Below are positions 16,960 through 25,103 of a stretch of 64,000 bases of DNA, one piece after another. The translations under genes and the position numbers were made by a program. Within the stretch, counting starts at the first letter, position 1, and every line of letters starts with the position of its first letter. The DNA is from SVTX01 sp045588675 (lineage in GTDB: Bacteria; Bacillota; Clostridia; Oscillospirales; CAG-272), in contig JAZNER010000046.1 of assembly GCA_045588675.1 (NCBI GenBank), positions 62,001-126,000 of the forward strand. The letters are read 5' to 3'. Below the pieces are notes generated by a model that had not been told where the DNA came from, did not search any database, and was given only the letters and a program-made list of their open reading frames with translations.

Positions 16960-19113
16960 ATGGACATTATCAAAACACTTGCCGAGGAGTTTAAGCTTAA
17001 GGAGGAGCAGGTTTTCAAAACAGTTGAGCTTATTGACGGAGGAGATACAATACCTTTTATTGCCCGTTACCGCAAGGAAGTTACGGGAAGCCTTGATGAC
17101 GCCGTGTTGCGTGACCTTTTTGACCGCCTTGAATACCTCAGAAATATTGAAAAAAGAAAAGAAGAGGTCAAGGGGTTGATTGACGCTCAGGGCAAGCTTA
17201 CACCGGAAATTGAATTGGCAATCTTGAACGCTAAGACAATTACCGAGGTTGACGACATTTACCGTCCGTTTCGTCCAAAGAGAAAAACCAGAGCGTCAGT
17301 TGCCCGTGAGCGCGGACTTGAGGATTTGGCAAAGCTTATTATGGAACAAAAAATGGAGTATGCTCCGTCAATTGAGGAAGCGGCAGAAGCTTTTGTCAGT
17401 GAGGAAAAGGAAGTTCCCGACGTATCCTCAGCAATTGCCGGTGCATCGGATATTATTGCAGAGGATATCTCAGATAATGCTGAATACCGCAAGGCATTGC
17501 GCAGTCTGACATTTGATTATGGTGTTTTAAATGTAACTAAGGCAAAGGATGAGGATTCTGTTTACGCACAGTACTATGAGTATAGCGAACCGCTGAAGAA
17601 AATTCCCGGTCACCGCATACTTGCTATAAACCGAGGAGAGAAAGAAGAATATTTAAAGGTTTCAGTTGATATCTCGTCAGACATTGTTCTCAACTATTTG
17701 CATAACTGTGTAATATCAGAGCCCGCAAGTCCTGCATACAAATATGTAACCTTGGCGGTTGTTGACGGATATGAGCGTTTGATAGCGCCGTCAATTGAGC
17801 GTGAAATACGAAATGATATGTTTGATCACGCGTGTGAGGGAGCAATAAAGGTCTTTGCCGACAACCTTAGTCACTTGCTTATGCAAGCTCCACTGAAAAG
17901 CAAGACCGTGCTTGGCTTTGACCCTGGGTATGTTAACGGATGCAAGCTTGCCGTAGTTGATAAAATTGGTAAGGTGCTTGACACGGCGGTAATTTATCCA
18001 ACCAAGCCAAGACAAAGACTTGAAGAGGCAACAAGAGTTGTCAAGGGACTTATCAAAAAGCATTCGGTTGATGTTGTAGCAATTGGAAACGGAACGGCGT
18101 CTAAGGAAAGCGAGATTTTTATTTCGGATTTGCTCAAGGAAATTCCTGAGGCTAATTGCAAATATATAATTGTAAATGAGGCGGGAGCTTCAATTTATTC
18201 GGCTTCCAAGCTTGCAACTGAAGAATTCCCTGAGTTTGATGTTATGCAGCGTTCTGCCGTTTCAATAGCTCGCAGACTGCAAGACCCTCTTGCCGAGCTT
18301 GTAAAAATCGACCCCAAGTCAATCGGTGTAGGTCAGTATCAGCACGACATGAAGCCTGCACGACTTGATACAGCGCTTACGGGAGTTGTTGAGGATTGTG
18401 TTAACTCTGTCGGAGTTGATGTCAATACCGCATCGTATTCATTGCTTTCTTACATTTCGGGTATCAATATTACAAGCGCTAAAAATATTGTAAAATACCG
18501 CGAGGAAAACGGAGAATTTACATCTCGCGCACAAATTAAAAAGGTTCCGAGAATTGGCGATAAAGCTTTTGAGCAGTGCGCGGGCTTTTTAAGAGTGCCC
18601 GACTCTAAGGAAATTCTTGACAATACAGGCGTTCACCCTGAGTCATATGAAGCGACAAAGGCACTTTTGAAGCTTTTCGGTTACACCACTGAGGATGTAA
18701 GACAGGGAAATATCAAGCGCTTAAGAGATGAAATAAACAAAAAGGGAATTGTTAATGTCTGTGCAGAAATAGGTGTTGGCGAGCCAACGCTTGTTGATAT
18801 AATCGGAGAGCTTGAAAAGCCCGGACGAGATGTGCGCGACACATTGCCGCCGCCTATCCTTCGCGACGATGTGCTTAGCCTTGAAGATTTGAAGCCCGAT
18901 ATGATATTGACGGGAACTGTCAGAAATGTAATTGATTTTGGTGCATTTGTCGATATTGGAGTTCATCAGGACGGTCTTGTACACATCTCGCAGATTTGCG
19001 AAAAATATATCAAGCATCCGTCAGAGGTTTTGTCGGTGGGCAATATCGTTAAAGTAAAGATCTTGTCGGTTGATGTGAAGAAAAAGAGAATTTCGCTCTC
19101 AATGAAGCTTTAA
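16960..19113 (+). CDS. tex: Tex-family RNA-binding transcription accessory protein
   Basis: A 717-residue Tex/YhgF protein. It has the N-terminal helix-turn-helix region (IPFIARYRKEVTGSLDD), a YqgF/RNase H-like domain (LGFDPGYVNGCKLAVVD), the helix-hairpin-helix block (GINITSAKNIVKYREENG) and a C-terminal S1 domain (GTVRNVIDFGAFVDIGVHQ). Tex proteins bind RNA and DNA and affect transcription and ribosome handling. The length and order of domains are complete. It follows the pseudouridine synthase and is likely co-transcribed with it. The ribosome binding site is AGAGGAG. Confidence 0.95.
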   Translation: MDIIKTLAEEFKLKEEQVFKTVELIDGGDTIPFIARYRKEVTGSLDDAVLRDLFDRLEYLRNIEKRKEEVKGLIDAQGKLTPEIELAILNAKTITEVDDIYRPFRPKRKTRASVARERGLEDLAKLIMEQKMEYAPSIEEAAEAFVSEEKEVPDVSSAIAGASDIIAEDISDNAEYRKALRSLTFDYGVLNVTKAKDEDSVYAQYYEYSEPLKKIPGHRILAINRGEKEEYLKVSVDISSDIVLNYLHNCVISEPASPAYKYVTLAVVDGYERLIAPSIEREIRNDMFDHACEGAIKVFADNLSHLLMQAPLKSKTVLGFDPGYVNGCKLAVVDKIGKVLDTAVIYPTKPRQRLEEATRVVKGLIKKHSVDVVAIGNGTASKESEIFISDLLKEIPEANCKYIIVNEAGASIYSASKLATEEFPEFDVMQRSAVSIARRLQDPLAELVKIDPKSIGVGQYQHDMKPARLDTALTGVVEDCVNSVGVDVNTASYSLLSYISGINITSAKNIVKYREENGEFTSRAQIKKVPRIGDKAFEQCAGFLRVPDSKEILDNTGVHPESYEATKALLKLFGYTTEDVRQGNIKRLRDEINKKGIVNVCAEIGVGEPTLVDIIGELEKPGRDVRDTLPPPILRDDVLSLEDLKPDMILTGTVRNVIDFGAFVDIGVHQDGLVHISQICEKYIKHPSEVLSVGNIVKVKILSVDVKKKRISLSMKL

Positions 19114-19130
19114 TATATTAAAATTATTGC

Positions 19131-19239
19131 TTTGTGAGAACATATATTGTTCACAAACAATTATTGACAATTGTGTATGTTGCACAATTTTTAAATGCTA
19201 ATTTTGGGCAATAATGCTATTTAAAAAAATGGCATTATT
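19131..19239 (+). promoter_or_regulatory. Three inverted repeats upstream of the ABC ATPase gene
   Basis: Three separate inverted repeats lie in the 188-base gap. They are TTTGTGAGAACA/TGTTCACAAA (19131-19157), AATTGTG/CACAATT (19169-19189) and AATAATGC/GCATTATT (19210-19239). A TTGACA (19164-19169) sits between the first two, with no good -10 at 17 bases; a TATAAT is at 19249. The layout suggests a regulated promoter, with the first repeat a plausible operator. Confidence 0.45.
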
Positions 19240-19301
19240 TGATAAAATTATAATATTAAAGAATGCGGTTTTGCGCATGCAAATTCAGGAGGAATAAAAA
19301 C

Positions 19302-20414
19302 ATGGCAAGTTTGTCGTTAAGACATATTTATAAGAAGTATCCGGGCGGTGTTACAGCTGTATCGGATTTTAACCTTGAAATCAAGGACAAGGAATTTATC
19401 GTTCTCGTAGGACCTTCCGGTTGCGGTAAGTCCACAACACTCCGTATGATCGCGGGACTTGAGGAAATTTCTGAGGGTGAGCTTTTCATTGGTGACCAGC
19501 TCGTAAATGACGTAGCTCCTAAGGATAGAAAAATTGCGATGGTGTTCCAGAACTACGCGCTTTATCCTCATATGACTGTTTCTGAAAATATGGCTTTTGG
19601 TCTTAAGCTTAATAAGACACCAAAGGAAGAGATTAAGAGAAGAGTTGAAGAGGCTGCGAGAATTCTTGACATCACACACCTTCTTGACAGAAAGCCTAAG
19701 GCTCTGTCCGGTGGTCAGAAGCAGCGTGTTGCGCTCGGTCGTGCTATTGTTCGTAATCCTAAGGTATTCCTTCTTGACGAGCCGCTTTCAAACCTCGACG
19801 CTAAGCTCCGTGCAACTATGAGAACTGAGCTTACAAAGCTTCACCAGAGAGTTCAGACAACATTCGTTTACGTAACTCACGACCAGGTAGAGGCTATGAC
19901 AATGGCTACAAGAATCGTAGTTATGAAGGACGGTCTTATTCAGCAGGTTGATACTCCTCAGCATCTTTACGACAGTCCTGTTAATATGTTCGTTGCAGGA
20001 TTTATCGGTACACCTCAGATGAACTTCATCAACGGTAACCTTACTAAGAAGGGCGAGGATGTTTATTTTGAGTTTGAGGGCAACTCTATTAAGGTTCCCG
20101 CAGATAAGGCTCAGGCTCCCGAGCTTCAGGAATATATCGGTCAGGAAGTCGTTGTTGGTATTCGTCCCGAATGTATTCACGACCAGCCCGCTCAGATTTC
20201 TGCGCTTGAAGATAGCACAGTTGATTCATATGTTGAAGTTACAGAGCTTATGGGTGCTGAAATTTACTTGTACCTCGTTATTGGCGAATCAAAGCTTACC
20301 GCTCGTGTTTCTGCTCGTTCTACATCTCGTGCAGGTGACACAATCAAGGTTGCATTTGATACAGCAAGAATGCATATTTTCGATAAAGATACAGAAAGAT
20401 GTATCGTTCACTAA
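19302..20414 (+). CDS. msmK: Sugar ABC transporter ATPase, MsmK/UgpC type
   Basis: A 370-residue CUT1-type ATPase. It has Walker A GPSGCGKST (residues 37-45), Q-loop MVFQNYALYPHM, signature LSGGQKQR (about 136), Walker B VFLLDEPLSNLDA, and the C-terminal regulatory OB domain (VVGIRPECIH). There is no permease or binding-protein gene nearby, so it probably serves several sugar importers as a shared ATPase, as MsmK does in streptococci. The GGT/CTT-rich, regular codon choice differs from its neighbours and suggests strong expression. The ATG at 19302 follows AGGAGG at 19288. Confidence 0.93.
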   Translation: MASLSLRHIYKKYPGGVTAVSDFNLEIKDKEFIVLVGPSGCGKSTTLRMIAGLEEISEGELFIGDQLVNDVAPKDRKIAMVFQNYALYPHMTVSENMAFGLKLNKTPKEEIKRRVEEAARILDITHLLDRKPKALSGGQKQRVALGRAIVRNPKVFLLDEPLSNLDAKLRATMRTELTKLHQRVQTTFVYVTHDQVEAMTMATRIVVMKDGLIQQVDTPQHLYDSPVNMFVAGFIGTPQMNFINGNLTKKGEDVYFEFEGNSIKVPADKAQAPELQEYIGQEVVVGIRPECIHDQPAQISALEDSTVDSYVEVTELMGAEIYLYLVIGESKLTARVSARSTSRAGDTIKVAFDTARMHIFDKDTERCIVH

Positions 20415-20425
20415 TTTAATAATTC

Positions 20426-20454
20426 AAAAGGGCTCTGAAACAGAGCCCTTTTTT
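20426..20454 (+). terminator. Intrinsic terminator after the ABC ATPase gene
   Basis: Stem AAAAGGGCTCTG/CAGAGCCCTTTT with a three-base loop and six T. Confidence 0.92.
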
Positions 20455-20474
20455 ATGAAAAATTCAAAATACTA

Positions 20475-20503
20475 TTGCATTTTATTCTGTTTGGTGTTAT
20501 AAT
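20475..20503 (+). promoter_or_regulatory. Promoter for the XRE regulator gene
   Basis: TTGCAT (20475-20480), 17-base spacer, TATAAT (20498-20503). Confidence 0.75.
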
Positions 20504-20554
20504 TAGTGATAGTAAATTTAATTTACCCACAAATCTATTGTTTACGGAGTAAAT

Positions 20555-21466
20555 ATGAATATTGGCAAAAAAATTAAAGACCTGAGAAGCGAAAAGCTTA
20601 TGACACAATCAGAGCTTGCAGGTACAGAGATTACAAGAAATATGCTAAGCCAAATTGAAAACGGCACGGCGTTGCCGTCACTAGCGACTGTTAATTATTT
20701 GGCAGGAAGGCTTGGAGTTCCTGCGGGATATCTTTTATCTGAGGGAGATGAAGAGTTCACTTACAAAAAGACAAATTTAATGAAGAATATTTTGCTTGCA
20801 TATAAGAAAAAAAATTTTGAATTATGCCGTGAGATGTGCCTTACTTCATTTGATAGCTTTGATGATGAGCTTGAATTGATTTTAACTGATTGCTGTCTTT
20901 ATACAGCCGAGGAATACTTCAAAAGCGGTCAATTGCATAAGGCTTGCAATTATCTTGATGAGGCAATATATCACTCGGATAGAACTATGTTTTCAACGCT
21001 TTTGCAGAGAAACAGTATATTTATTATGTTCTGTCTTCTGAAGGAAATCTCGCCCTCGCTTGACTCTAATGTAACCGATATAATAATTGGTGATGATTTG
21101 CTTTATCCGTCTATATATGAGAGTGTATTTTGCAAATATATCACTGTTATTCTTGATGATACGAAATACAATATGTTTGCCCAAGAGGTTGAGAAGTATA
21201 AATTGCTCGTGAGCGACGAGGACAAGCTATTGCTTTTGCATCTGCGCGCCAGACAGTATATGAATAAAGGAGATTACAAAAACGCGATTGTTACATTGAA
21301 TCAGGTAATTGACTCGGAAACGGTACCGCAAAGATTTCTTTTGTATCTTGCTTGCTCGGATATGGAGATCTGCTGTAAGCAAGTCGAGAACTATAAAGGT
21401 GCGTATGAATTTTCACAGCATAAGCTTGAGATTTTTGAGCATCTTCTTGCCGAGGACACCAATTGA
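20555..21466 (+). CDS. XRE-family regulator with TPR-like C-terminus
   Basis: A 303-residue regulator. Residues 1-65 are a Cro/CI-type helix-turn-helix (IGKKIKDLRSEKLMTQSELA, then ITRNMLSQIENGTALPSLAT). The rest is a series of helix pairs resembling tetratricopeptide repeats, like the RRNPP/Rgg group that sense peptides. No peptide gene with an obvious pheromone form is next to it, though a lipoprotein gene follows 19 bases later. Its target genes are unknown. Confidence 0.85.
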   Translation: MNIGKKIKDLRSEKLMTQSELAGTEITRNMLSQIENGTALPSLATVNYLAGRLGVPAGYLLSEGDEEFTYKKTNLMKNILLAYKKKNFELCREMCLTSFDSFDDELELILTDCCLYTAEEYFKSGQLHKACNYLDEAIYHSDRTMFSTLLQRNSIFIMFCLLKEISPSLDSNVTDIIIGDDLLYPSIYESVFCKYITVILDDTKYNMFAQEVEKYKLLVSDEDKLLLLHLRARQYMNKGDYKNAIVTLNQVIDSETVPQRFLLYLACSDMEICCKQVENYKGAYEFSQHKLEIFEHLLAEDTN

Positions 21467-21485
21467 GATTTAAGAGGAGAAGACA

Positions 21486-22037
21486 ATGAAACGTATTAAG
21501 GTAATCAATATAACTGCAATAATAATAGTGGTACTTATTCTTCTTACTTCGTGCTCCTATTTTGAAGATAATAACGGACATTTTGGCGGTGGAGAGCTTC
21601 TTGACTCCGAAAAAATGTCTGAAATAAAGGAAGAGCTTTTTAGTGACGAAGCTACTCAAAGCGAATTCACAGAAAATTCAGACGAAGGAAGCCACGAGTC
21701 CGAAGACTTCAGTACTGAAGAGGACGAACAAACTATTGAAGAAACAACAGATATAATAGAAGATAGCGAAATAGAAACTCAATCTGAAATAAATACCGAA
21801 ACCAAAACTGAAACCGAAACTAAAACTGAAACTGAAACTGAAACCAAAACCGAAACTAAATCAGAGAGCCTTGAAACGACTAATGAAGATATTGTTTATT
21901 GGCTTGAAAGCGGAAAGGTTTGGCACACAAAAAGAGAATGTTCTTACATTGCTAAAAAGGAAAATATTAATTCCGGAAAGGTTGCTGACGCAATAGAGGC
22001 GGGAAAAGAAAAAGTATGTTCAAGATGCGATAAATAA
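21486..22037 (+). CDS. Lipoprotein with Thr-Glu repeat stalk and Cys-bearing C-terminal domain
   Basis: A 183-residue lipoprotein with a lipobox at Cys23 (LLTSC). An acidic spacer holds a low-complexity run of Thr-Glu and Thr-Lys pairs (about residues 105-127, coded by six-base repeats at 21798-21862). The last 45 residues form a compact domain, VYWLESGKVWHTKRECSYI ending in KVCSRCDK. This domain, with spaced Cys and a His, is seen at the ends of many Firmicute surface proteins and may bind metal. The gene overlaps no other, follows the XRE gene closely and has GAGGAGA as ribosome binding site. Confidence 0.75.
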   Translation: MKRIKVINITAIIIVVLILLTSCSYFEDNNGHFGGGELLDSEKMSEIKEELFSDEATQSEFTENSDEGSHESEDFSTEEDEQTIEETTDIIEDSEIETQSEINTETKTETETKTETETETKTETKSESLETTNEDIVYWLESGKVWHTKRECSYIAKKENINSGKVADAIEAGKEKVCSRCDK

Positions 22038-22135
22038 GAAAGTCGAATTATAATATTTTTTCACAAAAATTCAATGTGAAAACTATATGAAATGTACAAA
22101 ATTTTAAATTGAATTAAAATTTATCGTATATATGA

Positions 22136-22164
22136 TTGACAAAATATTCTTTTTATGCTATAAT
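22136..22164 (+). promoter_or_regulatory. Consensus promoter for the methylglyoxal synthase-like gene
   Basis: TTGACA (22136-22141), 17-base spacer ending TGC, TATAAT (22159-22164). This is an extended -10 promoter of near-perfect match. Confidence 0.9.
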
Positions 22165-22313
22165 GAGTACAACTTAAAAAAGTTATAAATTATATCGTAT
22201 TTTTGATTAAAAAACACCTAAAGGCAAGGCTTTTGAATATGATGATAATTTATGTAGGCATTTATGGTAAATCATTTGTTTTTTAGTGCCCTCGGGTACA
22301 CAGAGGAGTTTAC
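22165..22313 (+). promoter_or_regulatory. Long 5' leader of the methylglyoxal synthase-like gene
   Basis: About 145 bases separate the promoter from the start codon. Near the start, CCTC (22287) can pair with GAGG (22301), which would cover the Shine-Dalgarno sequence, and GTGCCC/GGG-CAC pairing is an alternative. No known riboswitch class was recognised. Regulation by the leader is inference. Confidence 0.35.
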
Positions 22314-22739
22314 ATGGAAATAGCAATAATAGCACACGATTTAAAAAAGGAACTTATCACACAATTTTGTATTGCTTATTGCGGTATTCTCAGCAAGCAC
22401 AGTATTTGTGCGACAAGCAAAACCGCAAAGTATATATCTGAGGCCACCGGTTTAAAGATTGAAAAAATGCTTAGCGGTGACCAAGGCGGAGAGGAACAGA
22501 TTGCTTCCCGAATAGCGTACAACGAAATTGATGTGTTGATATATTTCCGCGATACCCGCACAAAAGAAGATTACACCGAGCACGACAAAATAGAGCGTGA
22601 GCTCTTGCTTGCCTGTGACAGATATAATGTTCCTGTTGCAACCAATATTGCAACCGCAGAGGTTATTATTATGGCGCTTGACAGGGGCGACCTTGATTGG
22701 CGTGAGCTGGTAAATCCACAGTCCGCTTATCACGGATAA
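22314..22739 (+). CDS. mgsA: Divergent methylglyoxal synthase family protein
   Basis: A 141-residue protein with the methylglyoxal synthase fold: IAIIAHDLKK at the start, SEATGLKIEKMLSGDQGGEEQIA, IDVLIYFRD and VPVATNIATAE. True enzymes turn dihydroxyacetone phosphate into methylglyoxal. Against E. coli and B. subtilis sequences recalled from memory, the base Asp71 is Glu60 here, Asp101 is replaced by Ile93, and the phosphate-binding TGTTG is TSKTA. His19, Asp20 and His98 counterparts are kept. The fold call is firm, but activity is doubtful. A long leader and strong promoter precede it. thrS follows. Confidence 0.8.
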   Translation: MEIAIIAHDLKKELITQFCIAYCGILSKHSICATSKTAKYISEATGLKIEKMLSGDQGGEEQIASRIAYNEIDVLIYFRDTRTKEDYTEHDKIERELLLACDRYNVPVATNIATAEVIIMALDRGDLDWRELVNPQSAYHG

Positions 22740-22764
22740 ATGCAAAAGACAAGTTTTATACGAT

Positions 22765-22925
22765 AGACATACACAGAGAGAAAACGTTTTGCTGAAAGTT
22801 TTTTATGTTTTTGTATAGGATACCACTTTTGTGTTCAATTCAATAATTGTATGAGTTAAAATCTCGGGTGGAACCGTGCATATGCACCCCGAACACAGTT
22901 TTTGTGTCGGGGTGTTATTTTTTGT
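22765..22925 (+). promoter_or_regulatory. T-box leader (threonine) of thrS
   Basis: The T-box core GGGTGGAACCG (22866-22876) precedes a strong terminator hairpin, CACCCCGA/TCGGGGTG (22885-22914) with a T run, just before thrS. Upstream, AGAGA (22775) marks the base of stem I and GATACCAC (22819-22826) holds ACC, a Thr codon, as the likely specifier. Uncharged threonyl-tRNA should stabilise the antiterminator. The leader is short, about 150-160 bases. Confidence 0.88.
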
Positions 22926-22964
22926 TTATCAAATATCTTAAAATATAAAGAAAAAGGTGAAATT

Positions 22965-24905
22965 ATGAAGATTAATTTTGGTTCAAAGGTTTATGAAGCA
23001 AGTGCTCCTATGACTGTTTATGATGCTGCAAAGGAAGCATTTGGCAATGTTGAGAGAAGCGTGATTGCCGCTCTTGTAAACGGAGAAACTGTTGCATTGA
23101 CATATACTCTTGAAGATGACGCAGATGTTAAATTGCTGACATTTGCCGACAAAGAGGGCGCTCACGTGTTCAGACATACAGCTTCTCATATTTTGGCACA
23201 GGCCGTAAAAAGACTTTATCCCGCAACAAAGTTGACAATAGGTCCTGCTATAGACGATGGATTTTATTATGATTTTGACAGTGATATTCCTTTCACTCCT
23301 GAGGTTCTCAAAGAGCTTGAGAGTGAAATGAAGAAAATTGTAAAAGAAAACCACAAAATTGAGCGTTTTGAATTGCCGAGAGCAGAGGCGATTGCTCTTA
23401 TGACCGAAAAGGAAGAGCCTTATAAGGTTCAACTTATCGAGGAGCTTCCCGAGGGAGAAGCAATAAGCTTTTACCGTCAGGGTGAATTTGTTGACCTCTG
23501 CGCAGGCCCTCACCTCTTTGCAACTGGCGCTGTGAAGGCGGTTAAGCTTACACAGTGCACGGGAGCATATTGGAAGGGTGATCAAAACAACAAGCAGCTA
23601 CAAAGAATTTACGGTCTTGCATTCCCATCAAAAGACGAGCTTAATAGCTATGTTGAAATGCTTGAAGAGGCAAGAAAGCGTGACCACAATAAAATTGGAC
23701 GAGAGCTTGAATATTTTACAACAGTTGCCTCAATAGGTCAGGGTCTGCCTATTATTCTTCCTAAGGGCTCTCGCGTAATTCAGACACTTCAGCGCTGGAT
23801 TGAAGACGAGGAGCAGAGAAGAGGCTATCAGCTTACAAAAACTCCGCTTATGGCTAAGCGTGACCTTTATAAGATTTCGGGGCACTGGGATCACTATCTT
23901 GACGGTATGTTTGTACTCGGCGACCCTTATGATGAAACAAAGGAGTGTTTTGCGCTCCGTCCTATGACCTGTCCTTTCCAGTACCAAGTATTCCTTAATA
24001 AAAAGCGTTCATACCGTGATTTGCCTATGCGTCTTGGCGAAACATCAACTCTTTTCAGAAATGAGGATAGCGGAGAAATGCACGGTCTTATCCGTGTTCG
24101 TCAGTTTACTATTTCCGAGGGTCACCTCATACTCCGTCCCGAGCAGCTTGCGGAAGAGTTCAAGGGCTGTCTTGATTTGGCTCTCTATTGCCTTGATACA
24201 CTTGGACTTCGCGAGGATTGCACCTTCCGCTTCTCACAGTGGGACCCCAAGCGTACCGACAAGTACGAGGGAACTCCTGAGCAGTGGGACGAGGCACAGG
24301 GAATTATGGAAAGGCTTCTTGACGAGAACCTTGGACGCGGTAACTACACTATTGGTATAGACGAGGCGGCGTTCTACGGTCCTAAGCTTGATATTCAGTG
24401 CAAGAATGTATTTGGTAAGGAAGATACGCTCATTACAATTCAGATTGATATGCTTCTTGCAAAGAAGTTTGGCATGGAATATGTTGATGCCGATAATTCA
24501 ATCAAAACTCCTTATATTATTCACCGTACGAGTATGGGCTGCTACGAGAGAACTTTGGCTCTTCTTCTTGAAAAGTATGCAGGTGCTCTTCCTACTTGGA
24601 TGGCTCCCGTGCAGGTTAAGTTCTTGCCAATCGGCGACGATCAGGTTGCTTACTGTGACGAAATTGAGAGAAAGCTTTCAGCCCTCGGCGTAAGATGCGA
24701 GGTTGACCGTAGAAATGAAACGATCGGCTATAAGCTTCGTCAGGCGCAGCTTGAAAAGGTGCCTAATATGGTAGTTGTCGGAGCAAAAGAGGTTGAAGGT
24801 GGTACAGTTTCTGTTCGTTCCAGACGCGAGGGAGATAAGGGCAGTATGAGTGTTGATACATTTATTTCCGAGCTCTTGACTGAAATCGCAGAGAAGAGAA
24901 GATAA
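22965..24905 (+). CDS. thrS: Threonyl-tRNA synthetase
   Basis: Class II aminoacyl-tRNA synthetase of 646 residues that charges tRNA-Thr in the cytosol. It has an N-terminal TGS domain (about residues 1-62) and an editing domain with HTASHILAQAVKRLYP. The catalytic core has MTCPFQYQVF, RLGETSTLFRNEDSGEMHG (motif 2 region) and TSMGCYERTLALLLE (motif 3). The anticodon-binding domain has VRCEVDRRNETIGYKLRQ. The ATG at 22965 has AAAGGTGA upstream; an in-frame start at 22902 lies within the T-box terminator. It is controlled by the T-box leader. Confidence 0.97.
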   Translation: MKINFGSKVYEASAPMTVYDAAKEAFGNVERSVIAALVNGETVALTYTLEDDADVKLLTFADKEGAHVFRHTASHILAQAVKRLYPATKLTIGPAIDDGFYYDFDSDIPFTPEVLKELESEMKKIVKENHKIERFELPRAEAIALMTEKEEPYKVQLIEELPEGEAISFYRQGEFVDLCAGPHLFATGAVKAVKLTQCTGAYWKGDQNNKQLQRIYGLAFPSKDELNSYVEMLEEARKRDHNKIGRELEYFTTVASIGQGLPIILPKGSRVIQTLQRWIEDEEQRRGYQLTKTPLMAKRDLYKISGHWDHYLDGMFVLGDPYDETKECFALRPMTCPFQYQVFLNKKRSYRDLPMRLGETSTLFRNEDSGEMHGLIRVRQFTISEGHLILRPEQLAEEFKGCLDLALYCLDTLGLREDCTFRFSQWDPKRTDKYEGTPEQWDEAQGIMERLLDENLGRGNYTIGIDEAAFYGPKLDIQCKNVFGKEDTLITIQIDMLLAKKFGMEYVDADNSIKTPYIIHRTSMGCYERTLALLLEKYAGALPTWMAPVQVKFLPIGDDQVAYCDEIERKLSALGVRCEVDRRNETIGYKLRQAQLEKVPNMVVVGAKEVEGGTVSVRSRREGDKGSMSVDTFISELLTEIAEKRR

Positions 24906-24933
24906 CCTTATTTTGACAATTTAAAATTTGCAG

Positions 24934-24966
24934 ATAAAGGAGCGCAATTTTGCGCTCCTTTATTTG
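24934..24966 (+). terminator. Intrinsic terminator after thrS
   Basis: Stem ATAAAGGAGCGCA/TGCGCTCCTTTAT with a four-base loop. Confidence 0.85.
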
Positions 24967-25022
24967 TGCAGTAAAAAATTTAATAAAATTGTAAATTATA
25001 AGAAAATATTTACAAAAAACTG

Positions 25023-25051
25023 TTTACAAAAGAGTAAAAAAGTAGTAAAAT
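25023..25051 (+). promoter_or_regulatory. Promoter of the pyrH-polC cluster, with TTTAC-N6-GTAAA repeat
   Basis: TTTACA (25023-25028), 17-base spacer, TAAAAT (25046-25051). The -35 region forms TTTAC-AAAAGA-GTAAA, matching the repeat at 16110. Confidence 0.75.
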
Positions 25052-25103
25052 AAAGAGAGAAATATTATAATTATATAAATATACATATTTTAGGAGTTTT
25101 TCA

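Noticed and set aside
19131..19157. A CRP-type operator upstream of the ABC ATPase
   Set aside because: The TGTGA and TCACA arms are 13 bases apart instead of six.
22983..23585. A 200-codon antisense frame over thrS
   Set aside because: Mirror of thrS codon bias; Cys/Lys/Asn-rich with no motif.
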